Positions 8,773-16,657 of a stretch of 64,000 nt of DNA are shown here, in pieces (the stretch's first letter is position 1; each line of letters starts with the position of its first letter). The position numbers and the translations under genes are program-made. The notes beneath the pieces are model-generated. The model saw only the letters and a list, made by a program, of their open reading frames with translations. It made no database searches and was not told where the DNA came from. The stretch comes from Spirochaetia bacterium UBA5763 (GTDB taxonomy: Bacteria > Spirochaetota > UBA4802 > UBA5550): the NCBI GenBank assembly GCA_002418835.1, contig DIEX01000020.1, positions 74,783-138,782 on the forward strand, read 5' to 3'.

Positions 8773-9156
8773 TCAGCCCCGTGATTTTAACCACGCTTTG
8801 GCTTCAGCTTCATTGTTGAAGTACTCTATCTCTATATCAGGATTAGCCTGTGCTTCTTTATTTGCTTCTTTCATACTGAGTTTCCCCACATTGTCACCGG
8901 GAATAACAAAGGCGAAATACTTCAAACCGGTCTTTAACGCTTCAGGAAACCATACACCCTGTAGCCACTCCCTCACTTCTTTTGAGAGTACCTTCATATC
9001 CTCTATATTATTAAGCTGTTTCCTGGAACTGTTTTCCTTGCGAAGTTTCTGGAGATTCTTCGCAACATCTTTAAACTCATCAGTTGATAGAAAACCTTTA
9101 AAAACTCCGATAGCGGCTTTTACGTCGCTGTCATAATAACTGTCTGCTTTGATCAT
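8773..9156 (-). CDS. STAS/SEC14 (SpoIIAA-like) domain protein
   Basis: 127 aa, soluble. The pattern of an amphipathic N-terminal part, a central WLQGVWFPEALKTGLKYFAFVIP segment and a C-terminal IEIEYFNNEAEAKAWL strand-helix fits the STAS/SEC14-like family of small SpoIIAA-like proteins. The conserved W, P, G and the final (A)xxWL are in place. Role unknown; such proteins may bind lipids or act as regulators. It is a single-gene unit. A palindrome (9312-9329) like that upstream of the oxidoreductase operon lies about 160 bp upstream of the start, with TAAACT at the expected -10 distance. A long hairpin follows the gene. Confidence 0.65.
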   Translation of the reverse strand: MIKADSYYDSDVKAAIGVFKGFLSTDEFKDVAKNLQKLRKENSSRKQLNNIEDMKVLSKEVREWLQGVWFPEALKTGLKYFAFVIPGDNVGKLSMKEANKEAQANPDIEIEYFNNEAEAKAWLKSRG

Positions 9157-9284
9157 ACCTGTTCACTCCGTATTGCTATTTTATTATAGATAATCAGTTC
9201 ACCTGCGCCATGCTTCAGGGTTCAACAGCAGTGTTACTTCTCACTTAATAAGCTGTTACAGCAGGGGGAGAACTTTGGCTGATA

Positions 9285-9329
9285 AGTTTAGCAGCGGGTA
9301 TCTGTCTTTTCATCACCCATGCGGGTGAT
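9285..9329 (-). promoter_or_regulatory. promoter with LuxR-box candidate 2
   Basis: Palindrome ATCACCCATGCGGGTGAT at 9312-9329. It shares TCACCC-N4-GGGTGA with the boxes at 8614 and 10634. A minus-strand TAAACT lies at 9290-9285, 33 bp centre to centre, the same spacing as in box 1. Predicted to drive the 8773-9156 gene. Confidence 0.55.
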
Positions 9330-9354
9330 ACTCAGGAGATTCACAAAGTTTTTC

Positions 9355-9384
9355 AAAAAAAATAACCGGCTTGCAACCGGTTAT
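9355..9384 (-). terminator. intrinsic terminator of the LuxR-type gene
   Basis: Stem ATAACCGG (9362-9369) / CCGGTTAT (9377-9384) with a seven-base loop. On the minus strand it runs into a T-tract (the A-run ending at 9362). It lies 42 bp past the stop of the regulator at 9426. Confidence 0.8.
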
Positions 9385-9425
9385 CGCTTAGTAATGTTTT
9401 CGGATAAAAATCCTGTATAATTAAA

Positions 9426-10490
9426 CTACTGTATTCTCCCCATCTCTTCCAGAAATCTGTAAGCCCTGGAGACAAGCTGGGTTCTTGAATTAACATTCAG
9501 TTTTAGAAAAAGGTTATCAAGATGTCTCTTCACAGTATTGACAGATATACCCATCTCAGCAGCGATCTCCTTATTCTGAAGTCCCTTCTCTACATACTGG
9601 AGAACTTCGAGCTCCCTTGGGGATAGTATATCTCTTAAACAGTTGAACTTTTCCGGGCGCGGGATTTCGTTAAGTATAACAAGTGACTGTCCTCCGGATG
9701 ATCCGGGGATAGGGCAGAAAGTGGCGCTCAGGTTTTCGGTCTGAACTCTCCCCGCTCCACCCTGCTCCATGCTCTCCCTTTTGAGAAGGAGCTTAAGACT
9801 CCCTGAAGGATCATCCCTCCCCAGAGTACGCTCCGTAATAATCCTTGCTGAGCTGTTGGCATATTGAGTAGAGTACCCTGAGTCAGTGATTACAATCCCC
9901 TGCTTGACGCGAACCATTGCATTGCAGAATTCCTGTTTGTAATCCGCTCTCCTCCCTCCGCTGATGGAATCAACAATGGAGAGGCTCATAAAACGGCTGA
10001 TGATAGAAATCACTTTAAGATCATTTTCGGTAAAAGCCCCTTCGTGTACCTCTCTCCCGAAATTAAGAGTTCCGATTATATCCTCCCCAAAGATGAGCGG
10101 AGACTGCATGGCGAAATCTATTGAAGCTGTTTTAACTATATTATAAACCGGGTGATGCTGCCACCCCTCGAGTCCAAGAAGCAGTTGTGACTGGTAAGGG
10201 ATTCTTTTACGTGTAATCCACCCCCGGAGAGGATCAACCTCTCTCCCTTCCTCTTCATAGAACCTGATGAAATCAACATCAATACCGCTTCCTGTTATCC
10301 GCAGAGGCTTTTTCTTCTGAGGCTTGAAAAAATAGAGCGCGGTCGCGTGAGCAGGGATCACCCTGTTTATAGATTTAAGGTATTCAGCTTCAATCTCCTC
10401 AAGATTCATAGGCCCTGTGATAGATGATATAACATCATCCAGTGTAGCAAGAATATCTTTATCCTGTGAATAATTCTGCATGTAACCCAT
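9426..10490 (-). CDS. LuxR-family transcriptional regulator with GAF-like sensor
   Basis: 354 aa. The C-terminal LuxR/GerE helix-turn-helix (about 287-345) is clear: LSPRELEVLQYVEKG, then NKEIAAEMGISVNTVKRHL and the dimerisation helix FLKLNVNSRTQLV. The N-terminal 25-175 region has a GAF-like layout (ALYFF, PLIFGEDIIGTLNFGRE, then a helix with LKVISIISRF). About 185-275 may be a degenerate PAS (VRVKQGIVITDSGYSTQYAN). No receiver domain, so it is probably a one-component ligand-sensing regulator. A perfect 22-bp palindrome (10631-10652) lies about 140 bp upstream of its own start and related palindromes precede the two units downstream, so it probably activates itself and both neighbours. Its ligand is unknown; the flanking oxidoreductase and outer-membrane channel point to a hydrophobic compound. 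Confidence 0.9.
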   Translation of the reverse strand: MGYMQNYSQDKDILATLDDVISSITGPMNLEEIEAEYLKSINRVIPAHATALYFFKPQKKKPLRITGSGIDVDFIRFYEEEGREVDPLRGWITRKRIPYQSQLLLGLEGWQHHPVYNIVKTASIDFAMQSPLIFGEDIIGTLNFGREVHEGAFTENDLKVISIISRFMSLSIVDSISGGRRADYKQEFCNAMVRVKQGIVITDSGYSTQYANSSARIITERTLGRDDPSGSLKLLLKRESMEQGGAGRVQTENLSATFCPIPGSSGGQSLVILNEIPRPEKFNCLRDILSPRELEVLQYVEKGLQNKEIAAEMGISVNTVKRHLDNLFLKLNVNSRTQLVSRAYRFLEEMGRIQ

Positions 10491-10606
10491 AGACTCCCCC
10501 TATATTCAAGGCTGGTACATTTCCATCGATATACTTATGCTTATAAAAACAACCCTTTTTCATTCATTATTAAGCTGCCAGGATTATCTCTGTTAAATCT
10601 ATAATC

Positions 10607-10652
10607 AATATACTATGAGAGGCTCTTCGCGCATCACCCGTACGGGTGATGC
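10607..10652 (-). promoter_or_regulatory. promoter with LuxR-box candidate 3 (autoregulatory)
   Basis: Perfect 22-bp palindrome at 10631-10652 with core TCACCCGTACGGGTGA (10634-10649). A minus-strand TATATT at 10612-10607 lies 32 bp centre to centre from the palindrome, nearly the spacing seen at the other two boxes. It lies between the stop of the metallophosphoesterase gene and the regulator start, so it should act on the regulator. Confidence 0.65.
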
Positions 10653-10663
10653 GGTGAAAAAAA

Positions 10664-11809
10664 TTACTTACCAATAAAAGAGCCCTTTATCTCAATAACC
10701 GTAACCTCCGGTGTGGCAATAAACCTCACTGGCGGTCCCCATGTACCTGTTCCCCGGCTCACATACAGTCTGCTCCCTCTCCCAAGGTCATACTCTCCAC
10801 ATAGATAAGGAAATGATAATTTTACAAGGAGTGTAAAGGGGAATATCTGCCCGCCGTGAGTGTGCCCTGAAAGCTGGAGATCAAAGCGCCCAGTACTCCC
10901 CCTGGTTATCCTCGGCTGATGCTTAAGAAAAACTGTATAAAGGCCGTTCTCCGATACAGTGAGAACTCTGCTCTCCTCAGCTTCACTATAATAACCGAGC
11001 CTCCTGCCTGAATAATCATCAACTCCGGCAAGGTTTATACCCGCAACAGTAACAGCCCTGTTACGCAGCATGATGAAGCCCGACTTTTCGATGAACTGAA
11101 CGCTCTCCTCCACACCTGTGATAAACTCATGGTTGCCGGTTATCGCGTACTTCCCCTCTGGCGCATTGATGCTGCGCATAACAGCAGCAACTTCATCACT
11201 GTTTCTGATTGAGCGATCCAGAAAATCGCCGGTGGACACAATAATGTCAGGCATCTCCCGCTCTGCGATTTTCTTTATCGCTTCAGCTTTTTCAACACTG
11301 ATTAAAGGGCTGAAGTGTATGTCGCTCAGCTGCATTATCTTAAGGGTCTTTGCTTCAGCCGGGAGTTTCTCTGTTTCAATTACGAGGCGTTCAATGCGCG
11401 GAGTATCTGCCTCATAGAAACCGTATGCCAGTACAGAGATGCTTATAATCAGTGTACCTGCGAGCACCTCACGCGCCATGTATCCGGGCGGTATAAATCC
11501 TGCTTTCTCCGTGATATAAAGTATAATGTCAGCCATACCGTGTATAACGAGAAAGAGGAAAAGAAACGCGAGCCAGCCGTATCCAGTAAACCCTGTAACT
11601 GCCGCCCATAGAGGCTCTCCCTTCTGACTGAAGAAGACTGTTGCAACAGGGGTTATAATTACCGTAACGAGAAAAAGCCTTAAAAGAATAGAGGGGAGCG
11701 ACCTCCCTGTGAGTATGTTTCTATGCTTTCTGATGAAGTAGTAGTTCATGAGACTGTAAATTATTATTACTATGGATATAAATATAAAGAATGATAAAGG
11801 GGATCTCAT
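10664..11809 (-). CDS. membrane-anchored metallophosphoesterase
   Basis: 381 aa. The N-terminal 145 residues contain about four to five hydrophobic spans (FFIFISIVIIIYSLM, LLRLFLVTVIITPVA, WLAFLFLFLVIHGM, VLAGTLIISISVLAYGF). The catalytic domain follows with the calcineurin-like motifs: MQLSDIHFSP (DxH), STGDFLD (GDxxD), TGNHEF (GNHE) and LSGHTHGGQ (GHTH). These bind a two-metal centre. It resembles YkuE/YaeI-type phosphoesterases, some of which act on lipid or UDP-diacylglucosamine-type substrates; the substrate here is unknown. The catalytic domain should follow the last span, on the outer face if the spans are even in number from an inside N terminus. It ends 12 bp before the LuxR-box palindrome but is probably an independent unit. 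Confidence 0.9.
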   Translation of the reverse strand: MRSPLSFFIFISIVIIIYSLMNYYFIRKHRNILTGRSLPSILLRLFLVTVIITPVATVFFSQKGEPLWAAVTGFTGYGWLAFLFLFLVIHGMADIILYITEKAGFIPPGYMAREVLAGTLIISISVLAYGFYEADTPRIERLVIETEKLPAEAKTLKIMQLSDIHFSPLISVEKAEAIKKIAEREMPDIIVSTGDFLDRSIRNSDEVAAVMRSINAPEGKYAITGNHEFITGVEESVQFIEKSGFIMLRNRAVTVAGINLAGVDDYSGRRLGYYSEAEESRVLTVSENGLYTVFLKHQPRITRGSTGRFDLQLSGHTHGGQIFPFTLLVKLSFPYLCGEYDLGRGSRLYVSRGTGTWGPPVRFIATPEVTVIEIKGSFIGK

Positions 11810-11874
11810 TGTACCTCACGGTTTATAGATATTTATTATCAGGATACTAAGAATATATTAGGTATCAACGTTCT

Positions 11875-12090
11875 TTAAAGGTTAAACTCTTTTTTTAAAA
11901 AGCGGAATTCTCTTTTCAGACATAGGAATTCCGCTCTCAAGGAGAGGATGATGCCTGTTAGAAGAGAATCTTTAAAAAACCTGAACTGATCGATCCCCCG
12001 CCTGCATACAGCCACCTCCTTTGAAAGGGGGTTTTCTTTTTCTCCCTCGCAGCCTTCAGGCCGGAGGGATATTTCATTTATAATTTCCAT
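11875..12090 (-). CDS. short STAS-like protein or STAS remnant
   Basis: About 71 aa if it starts at the ATG at 12090, overlapping the end of the MASE1 gene by 17 bp; a longer frame opens at 12138. The segment FRFFKDSLLTGIILSLRAEF lines up with the STAS core (compare ISHLDSLLLSVLIRF in the STAS protein at 4507), including the DS pair. It stops after KREFRFLKKEFNL, so the last helix and strand of a normal STAS domain (about 100 aa) are missing. The frame may be a translationally coupled small regulator, or a truncated relic. There is no good ribosome-binding site at 12090. Low certainty. Confidence 0.4.
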   Translation of the reverse strand: MEIINEISLRPEGCEGEKENPLSKEVAVCRRGIDQFRFFKDSLLTGIILSLRAEFLCLKREFRFLKKEFNL

Positions 12091-13162
12091 AAAGTTTTTC
12101 AACACACTCCTCACAGAGGCCATGAGTAAATTCAGCACCCGAGTGCTTGGTTATATAAGATTCAATCTGCTCCCAGTATCCTTTGTCATTCCGTATCTTT
12201 TTGCAGCTGCTGCATATAGGGAGTATACCCTGAAGTGTTTTAATCTCTTCAAAGGCTTTGCGCAGTTTCTCTTCACCCACTTTTCTTTCATAAAAAAGTA
12301 TACCTGTAAAACCTGCTGACAGGGTTACACTGATTATAAAGACATTAAGAGATATAAGGTTATGCTGGATATCCCCGCCGGTGAAAGGGCCTATACCTTC
12401 AGCAGTGAATATCTGGGCGACGAGAGAGATAACAAAGCTGGAAACAACCGCCCCGGTAAAATCATATTTTAGAGAGAGCCATATAACCACAGGGAGTATA
12501 AGGAAAAAGGCATACACATTATGCAGCACTTCGCTCCTCCCCCATAAAATAAAAATAAGCGCTGACAGTCCACCAATGACCAGCATGGAGATAGATGCTT
12601 CACAGGCTTTCTGTTTTATGTAATGTTTCCCTTTATTGAATACAGATGCTGAAGCAAGGATTAGCGGAGTGAAGAGCATCTGCCCCATGGAGTTCCCTAT
12701 CCACCAGTATATAAGGCATGTAAGAATATCTCCATTTTTCAGATCTGAGAAGAGGCAGAGCGAGGTTACGCCTACGACAGAACTTAAAGGCTGAAGGAAT
12801 GCGAAGATAACAAAGATGAGAAGAAGATAATCCCTGAGAGAAACGAGTCTCACATTAAATTTCAGCCTGCTGAGTATCCATAAACCGGCAAGAGCTTCAA
12901 CGGAATTCCCGGCGGAAATTATTAATGATGAATAAATATTAAGCCCGGTTGCAAATCCAAGCAGCATCTGCCCTAAAAAAATACCGGGCCAGATACGCCA
13001 TCCGAATAACAGTATAAAACCGAGGGCCACTCCCTCTGAAAGAAATATAGCGCTTGTTACTGTTTCATAAGATATAGCGAAAGCAAAGGCAAACTTTCCG
13101 AATATATAATACAGCACAGCCAGAACAGAAATGATAACTGCATTGCGGATTCTTTTGTCCAT
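12074..13162 (-). CDS. MASE1-domain integral membrane sensor protein
   Basis: 362 aa. Residues 1-285 carry about eight hydrophobic spans typical of the MASE1 sensory domain (starting IISVLAVLYYIFGKFAFAF, with the conserved SEGVALGFILLFGWRIWPGIFLGQ region). After a short coiled linker (KVGEEKLRKAFEEIKTLQG) comes a C-terminal cap LPICSSCKKIRNDKGYW with further cysteines (GLCEECVEKLYG). This CxxC...CxxC cap recurs at the end of many PAS, GGDEF and REC proteins and may bind a metal. No output domain such as GGDEF or a kinase is present, so the signal must go out through the Cys cap or a partner. The downstream overlapping STAS-like frame could be that partner. Confidence 0.85.
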   Translation of the reverse strand: MDKRIRNAVIISVLAVLYYIFGKFAFAFAISYETVTSAIFLSEGVALGFILLFGWRIWPGIFLGQMLLGFATGLNIYSSLIISAGNSVEALAGLWILSRLKFNVRLVSLRDYLLLIFVIFAFLQPLSSVVGVTSLCLFSDLKNGDILTCLIYWWIGNSMGQMLFTPLILASASVFNKGKHYIKQKACEASISMLVIGGLSALIFILWGRSEVLHNVYAFFLILPVVIWLSLKYDFTGAVVSSFVISLVAQIFTAEGIGPFTGGDIQHNLISLNVFIISVTLSAGFTGILFYERKVGEEKLRKAFEEIKTLQGILPICSSCKKIRNDKGYWEQIESYITKHSGAEFTHGLCEECVEKLYGNYK

Positions 13163-13215
13163 TCACTATATTCCCCTGCTTTAATATACAGAGAAATCAG
13201 TTCAAAACAAATATA

Positions 13216-14103
13216 TCATAACGTAAAATTTATTTTTGAGAGCCTCGCACCGGCGAAATAGTAAAGCGTATCACCATCAACAAGGAAGCGATTACAGTAT
13301 TTCACAATCCTGTATGAGTTCTGTTCGCCGAATCTTGTGTCTATTTCGACAGCATAAAGAGAGCCGTCATCGAATTGCACAAGAAACGAATCATCTCTGG
13401 CAGGGAAGAAATCAAAAGCTGTAATTGTTTTATCCGGAGAGTATATTCTCTTCTTCTTCATAGTGTTTATAAAAAACGGAAGCTGCTCCTTTTTCCCTGT
13501 CCACATTACATATAAACTGTTCCCCTCTTTAGTCAGAAGGACTTTCCCACGGAGCTTTCTGTTCACTCCGAGTTTCAGTTTCGCAATCTCCCTGCTGTTC
13601 CACTGGGGAATAATGCTTTTTGTAGGCTTATTTGCGGTTTTAAAAAGTTCAGCAACATCGGTGTATTCATCATTGAGGTCACGTTTAGGTTTACGCTTTT
13701 TCGCATTCTTTTCATCAAGGGGGAGATATTTATTTATCTCCTCAACATTCAGGTCTTCAGGGATAAGGAGCGGGAAACATACCTCAACCTTCTGTTCCTC
13801 TACAGGTATCCATTTTTGCCAGGGCCTGTATCCCTCCTTGCTCATCTTTACATGATAGCTGGCAGGCTTGATATTCTGAACCAGGAGGTTCCTTTCGAAA
13901 ATACCGGAGGTTTTTTTCAGTTTTCCATTAAGGTACACAGAAGCATCAAGCTCCTGATTAGCAAAATAGATCCCCCCTGTCTTTACCAGCTTAAAATCGC
14001 TGCTGACCCTGTATCCGAATGAGTAAAGAAGTATTACAGGTATCACTATAAGAAATACCATGAAGAGGCCGGTTATATAAATCCACTGTTTTTTTACTGT
14101 CAT
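13216..14103 (-). CDS. membrane-anchored PEGA-domain protein
   Basis: 295 aa. One N-terminal membrane anchor (WIYITGLFMVFLIVIPVILLY, about 7-27), so most of the chain is extracytoplasmic. Residues 45-110 form a PEGA-like domain: ASVYLNGKLKKTSGIFERNLL then IKPASYHVKMSKEGYRPW. PEGA domains are small beta folds common in surface-layer or envelope proteins. The rest is beta-rich without a recognised family (YAVEIDTRFGEQN near the end). It follows the glycosyltransferase gene by 9 bp on the same strand, so both are probably one operon. A role in an envelope polysaccharide pathway is inference. Confidence 0.7.
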   Translation of the reverse strand: MTVKKQWIYITGLFMVFLIVIPVILLYSFGYRVSSDFKLVKTGGIYFANQELDASVYLNGKLKKTSGIFERNLLVQNIKPASYHVKMSKEGYRPWQKWIPVEEQKVEVCFPLLIPEDLNVEEINKYLPLDEKNAKKRKPKRDLNDEYTDVAELFKTANKPTKSIIPQWNSREIAKLKLGVNRKLRGKVLLTKEGNSLYVMWTGKKEQLPFFINTMKKKRIYSPDKTITAFDFFPARDDSFLVQFDDGSLYAVEIDTRFGEQNSYRIVKYCNRFLVDGDTLYYFAGARLSKINFTL

Positions 14104-14112
14104 AAATTCTCC

Positions 14113-15657
14113 CTATTCGCTGCTTCCACGGTGTTTCGGTGTTACCCAGAATCCCAAATACTTCCCGAACATAAGTCTTGTCTGAGCGTCAATCGCAGGT
14201 ATCGCGCCGAATATTGTTATAGTGAGAGGTACAAGGAGCCACTGTATTATATGATAAAATTTTCTCGGCGGCTTACCCTCTTCAGGTACGCTTGGCATGA
14301 GGCTCACTGCAACCATTGATGAAAGAACAAGGTTGCTCATAGTAATCATCATTATATCTCGTGTAATATACGGGAGACTGAAGCTGAGCATTGTGGTGTT
14401 GAATTCACGCCCGCCAAGCATTATGGGCATCCATCCTAAAATAAATATAAGGATAGGATTCGTTGCAAGGGACCAGTATCCGTCAAGGTTAATCAGGAAT
14501 ATCTTGAATTTCTCCCACCTGCTGATATTTTTATTTTTCGAAAAGTTAAACATAATGTAGGCAAAATTCTCAACTCCATAAGACCAGCGCTGCTGCTGTT
14601 TATAGATATTCTTCATTGTCTGCCAGAAAGAGGGAGCGAGGTTCGCGTCCATTGAAACAGGATACGACATCGGAGTAACAAGGTAATCTCCGTCATATTT
14701 CATGTAGCAGTTCCAGAATATTCTTGAATCCTCGCTCACCATGTTGCTCTGCCAGTACCCCACTTCATAAAGTGTGCTGAAAGGGACCGAGTGTGAGCTG
14801 AATGTGGCAAGGCGTTTCTGCCTCTCCTGCTGAACCATCTGCCAGAATGTTCCGGAGTATGCAACAACGCGGGATACAGCGGGTGCTTCGAAGATATTAT
14901 TATTGAAAACAGGTACAGGCTGGAATGATGTTCTGTCAGGTTTTTCACTTGCAAGGTACATCCAGGTTAGACAGGCAAAGTACTGGTCATAAACAATTGT
15001 ATCAATATCAAATGCGGAGACAAGTACATCCTCGTAGGGGATCTTCTTTTTATCAAGGACTTCAATCCTCGCCCGGTCTGCGGCATAAGCTATATTCGAG
15101 CCTTTACCCGCAAGCTCACCCTCAATGCCGTCAGGGTGAACAGTGACAACAAAGTACCCGAACTTCTTCCCGTACTTCTTCTTCATCTTCTGAGCGATCT
15201 CAGAGGGCCCTTCACCTGCCCGCTCCTCCCCGGCAAGGACAATGATGAATTTTTTGTGGTTATATTTTGATTCAAGGAGTGAAAGGAGGGTCTTCTCAAT
15301 AATATCCTCCCCCTCTTTATAAAAGGGGAGCATTATCATGTGATAAATATGATCATATTTAAAGTGAACCAGCTTATCCACCCAGCTGGTTTTCATGTGT
15401 TCTTTTATACGCTTCCAGTTCTCTTTCAGGTGAAGAGAGAGATACGCGGTTTTCAGCAGCCAGAAAACGTCAAAGGCGATGATAAAAATAGCCGCGTAAA
15501 CAGGGACAAGCCATGAGGCAGCAACAGCCCCGATAATTGTCCCCCAGGAGAAAGCGCCGGGAAGTATCTCCCAGAACCTGTACCTCAGATAATCCGTGCC
15601 GGAAAGTTCCGACCCTTTACCGATACGCCATTTTTCATAATTATATTCAGCGGACAC
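14113..15657 (-). CDS. membrane glycosyltransferase, GT2 / cellulose-synthase-like
   Basis: 514 aa. Two N-terminal spans (about 33-70), a cytoplasmic GT2 domain, and C-terminal spans (about 385-505). Motifs of processive GT2 enzymes are present: LPFYKEGEDIIEKTL at the start of the fold, FDIDT (DxD-type metal/nucleotide site), SEDSRI (catalytic acidic pair) and QQQRW (the QxxRW signature). It therefore probably polymerises or exports a polysaccharide, or transfers sugar to a lipid; the product is unknown. Unlike BcsA, no PilZ domain is attached. The next gene (PEGA protein, 9 bp away) is likely co-transcribed. Upstream lies a 236-bp repeat element, which probably separates it from the CBS gene unit. 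Confidence 0.85.
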   Translation of the reverse strand: MSAEYNYEKWRIGKGSELSGTDYLRYRFWEILPGAFSWGTIIGAVAASWLVPVYAAIFIIAFDVFWLLKTAYLSLHLKENWKRIKEHMKTSWVDKLVHFKYDHIYHMIMLPFYKEGEDIIEKTLLSLLESKYNHKKFIIVLAGEERAGEGPSEIAQKMKKKYGKKFGYFVVTVHPDGIEGELAGKGSNIAYAADRARIEVLDKKKIPYEDVLVSAFDIDTIVYDQYFACLTWMYLASEKPDRTSFQPVPVFNNNIFEAPAVSRVVAYSGTFWQMVQQERQKRLATFSSHSVPFSTLYEVGYWQSNMVSEDSRIFWNCYMKYDGDYLVTPMSYPVSMDANLAPSFWQTMKNIYKQQQRWSYGVENFAYIMFNFSKNKNISRWEKFKIFLINLDGYWSLATNPILIFILGWMPIMLGGREFNTTMLSFSLPYITRDIMMITMSNLVLSSMVAVSLMPSVPEEGKPPRKFYHIIQWLLVPLTITIFGAIPAIDAQTRLMFGKYLGFWVTPKHRGSSE

Positions 15658-15708
15658 AGAAATCTCCCTTTGGTATATGCAATTATATTCTACTTATTAT
15701 AATTTATC

Positions 15709-15944
15709 AATGTTTATTCCTAAAGAGAGTTTTTAGTGCAAAGCTATAAATATAATTTTCTGTCATACCGGCTGTAGCGAAGCGAAATGCCGGTATCTCA
15801 TAATACCAATCTATGAGATTCCGGTATTTGCACGAACTGAAGATGCAAAACCGGAATGACAAAATTTTGAGCTTATAATAATTATATACTATAGTTACTT
15901 TTTATAGCTTTTTAACTTTATAATTCTTTTAGGAATTATTACTG
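15709..15944 (-). repeat. double-stem palindromic element, long form
   Basis: The reverse complement of this stretch is nearly the same as 33916-34150 over its whole length. Core 15761-15861 is bounded by TGTCATACCGG and CCGGAATGACA with inner arms ATCTCAT and ATGAGAT. Flanks end in imperfect inverted repeats containing ATTCCTAAA. It fills most of the 357-bp gap between the glycosyltransferase and CBS genes. Read as a MITE-like element. Confidence 0.8.
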
Positions 15945-16014
15945 ATAATTTAAGCAAATGTCATAGATAAGTGACGATTTATGTCAAGAATTTGTAAAAA
16001 AAATATCCGGAAGT

Positions 16015-16647
16015 TCAGCCCCAGAGTTTAATGGGCGGGTAGTTTACAAGAGCATGGAGAATGTCGCTTCTTGTTATTATTCCTTCAAGTTTCCTGTTAT
16101 CGTCAAGTATAGGCATGCTCCCTATATGTTCATCAAACATGACTTTCGCGATCCTTCTTATATCTGTAAATCTCCCTGCTGTTATTACCTCTTTCACCAT
16201 TATGTCAGAGATAATCCCATCTGTGCTGTTCACTACACTATCATTTTCAATAAGAAGAGATTTAAGCAGATCCCTGTCTGAAACTATCCCTCTGATTTTA
16301 CCATCAGAAGAGAGAACCGGCATGTGGTATATACCTGTGGTTTTAAAAAATATCCACGCTTCAGTTATCTTCATATCAGGGGGGATGGTTTTAACAGGTG
16401 AACTCATAATCTGGTATGCATGGAATACAGGCTCAAGTTCATTTTTTAAATTTATAGATTCACGGTAACTCTTTTCAGCGTAGGATAGAGTGTGTCCCCC
16501 TCCTCTGTATGCGTCGCTCCCTTTCTCGCCGTTTATGAATTTACGCACCCTGTTTTTCCCGCCGACATCCCGTACATCCTTGCGGTGAAGGAGAGCCTCC
16601 AGTGTCAGGTCAAAGTGATCGCCGTTAAGTGTATGTATATGGAACAT
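16015..16647 (-). CDS. tandem CBS-domain protein
   Basis: 210 aa, cytoplasmic. The N-terminal 75 residues are an uncharacterised extension (LLHRKDVRDVGGKNRVRKF, then a glycine-rich GSDAYRGGGHTLSYAEKSYRES). Two CBS domains follow (about 78-135 and 145-205), with IMSSPVKTIPPDMKITEAW, GIVSDRDLLK and IMVKEVITAG, GSMPILDDNRKLEGIITRSDIL. Paired CBS domains bind adenosyl ligands. The start was placed at 16647, where an AGAGAGAA ribosome-binding site precedes the ATG, instead of a longer frame that overlaps the upstream gene. It lies 10 bp after the hybrid kinase gene, so the two are co-transcribed and the CBS protein may report energy state to the same pathway. Confidence 0.88.
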   Translation of the reverse strand: MFHIHTLNGDHFDLTLEALLHRKDVRDVGGKNRVRKFINGEKGSDAYRGGGHTLSYAEKSYRESINLKNELEPVFHAYQIMSSPVKTIPPDMKITEAWIFFKTTGIYHMPVLSSDGKIRGIVSDRDLLKSLLIENDSVVNSTDGIISDIMVKEVITAGRFTDIRRIAKVMFDEHIGSMPILDDNRKLEGIITRSDILHALVNYPPIKLWG

Positions 16648-16657
16648 TAAATTCTCT

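Noticed and set aside
15709..15944. Insertion sequence with transposase
   Set aside because: The 236-bp repeat has no reading frame for a transposase; only palindromes and AT-rich flanks.
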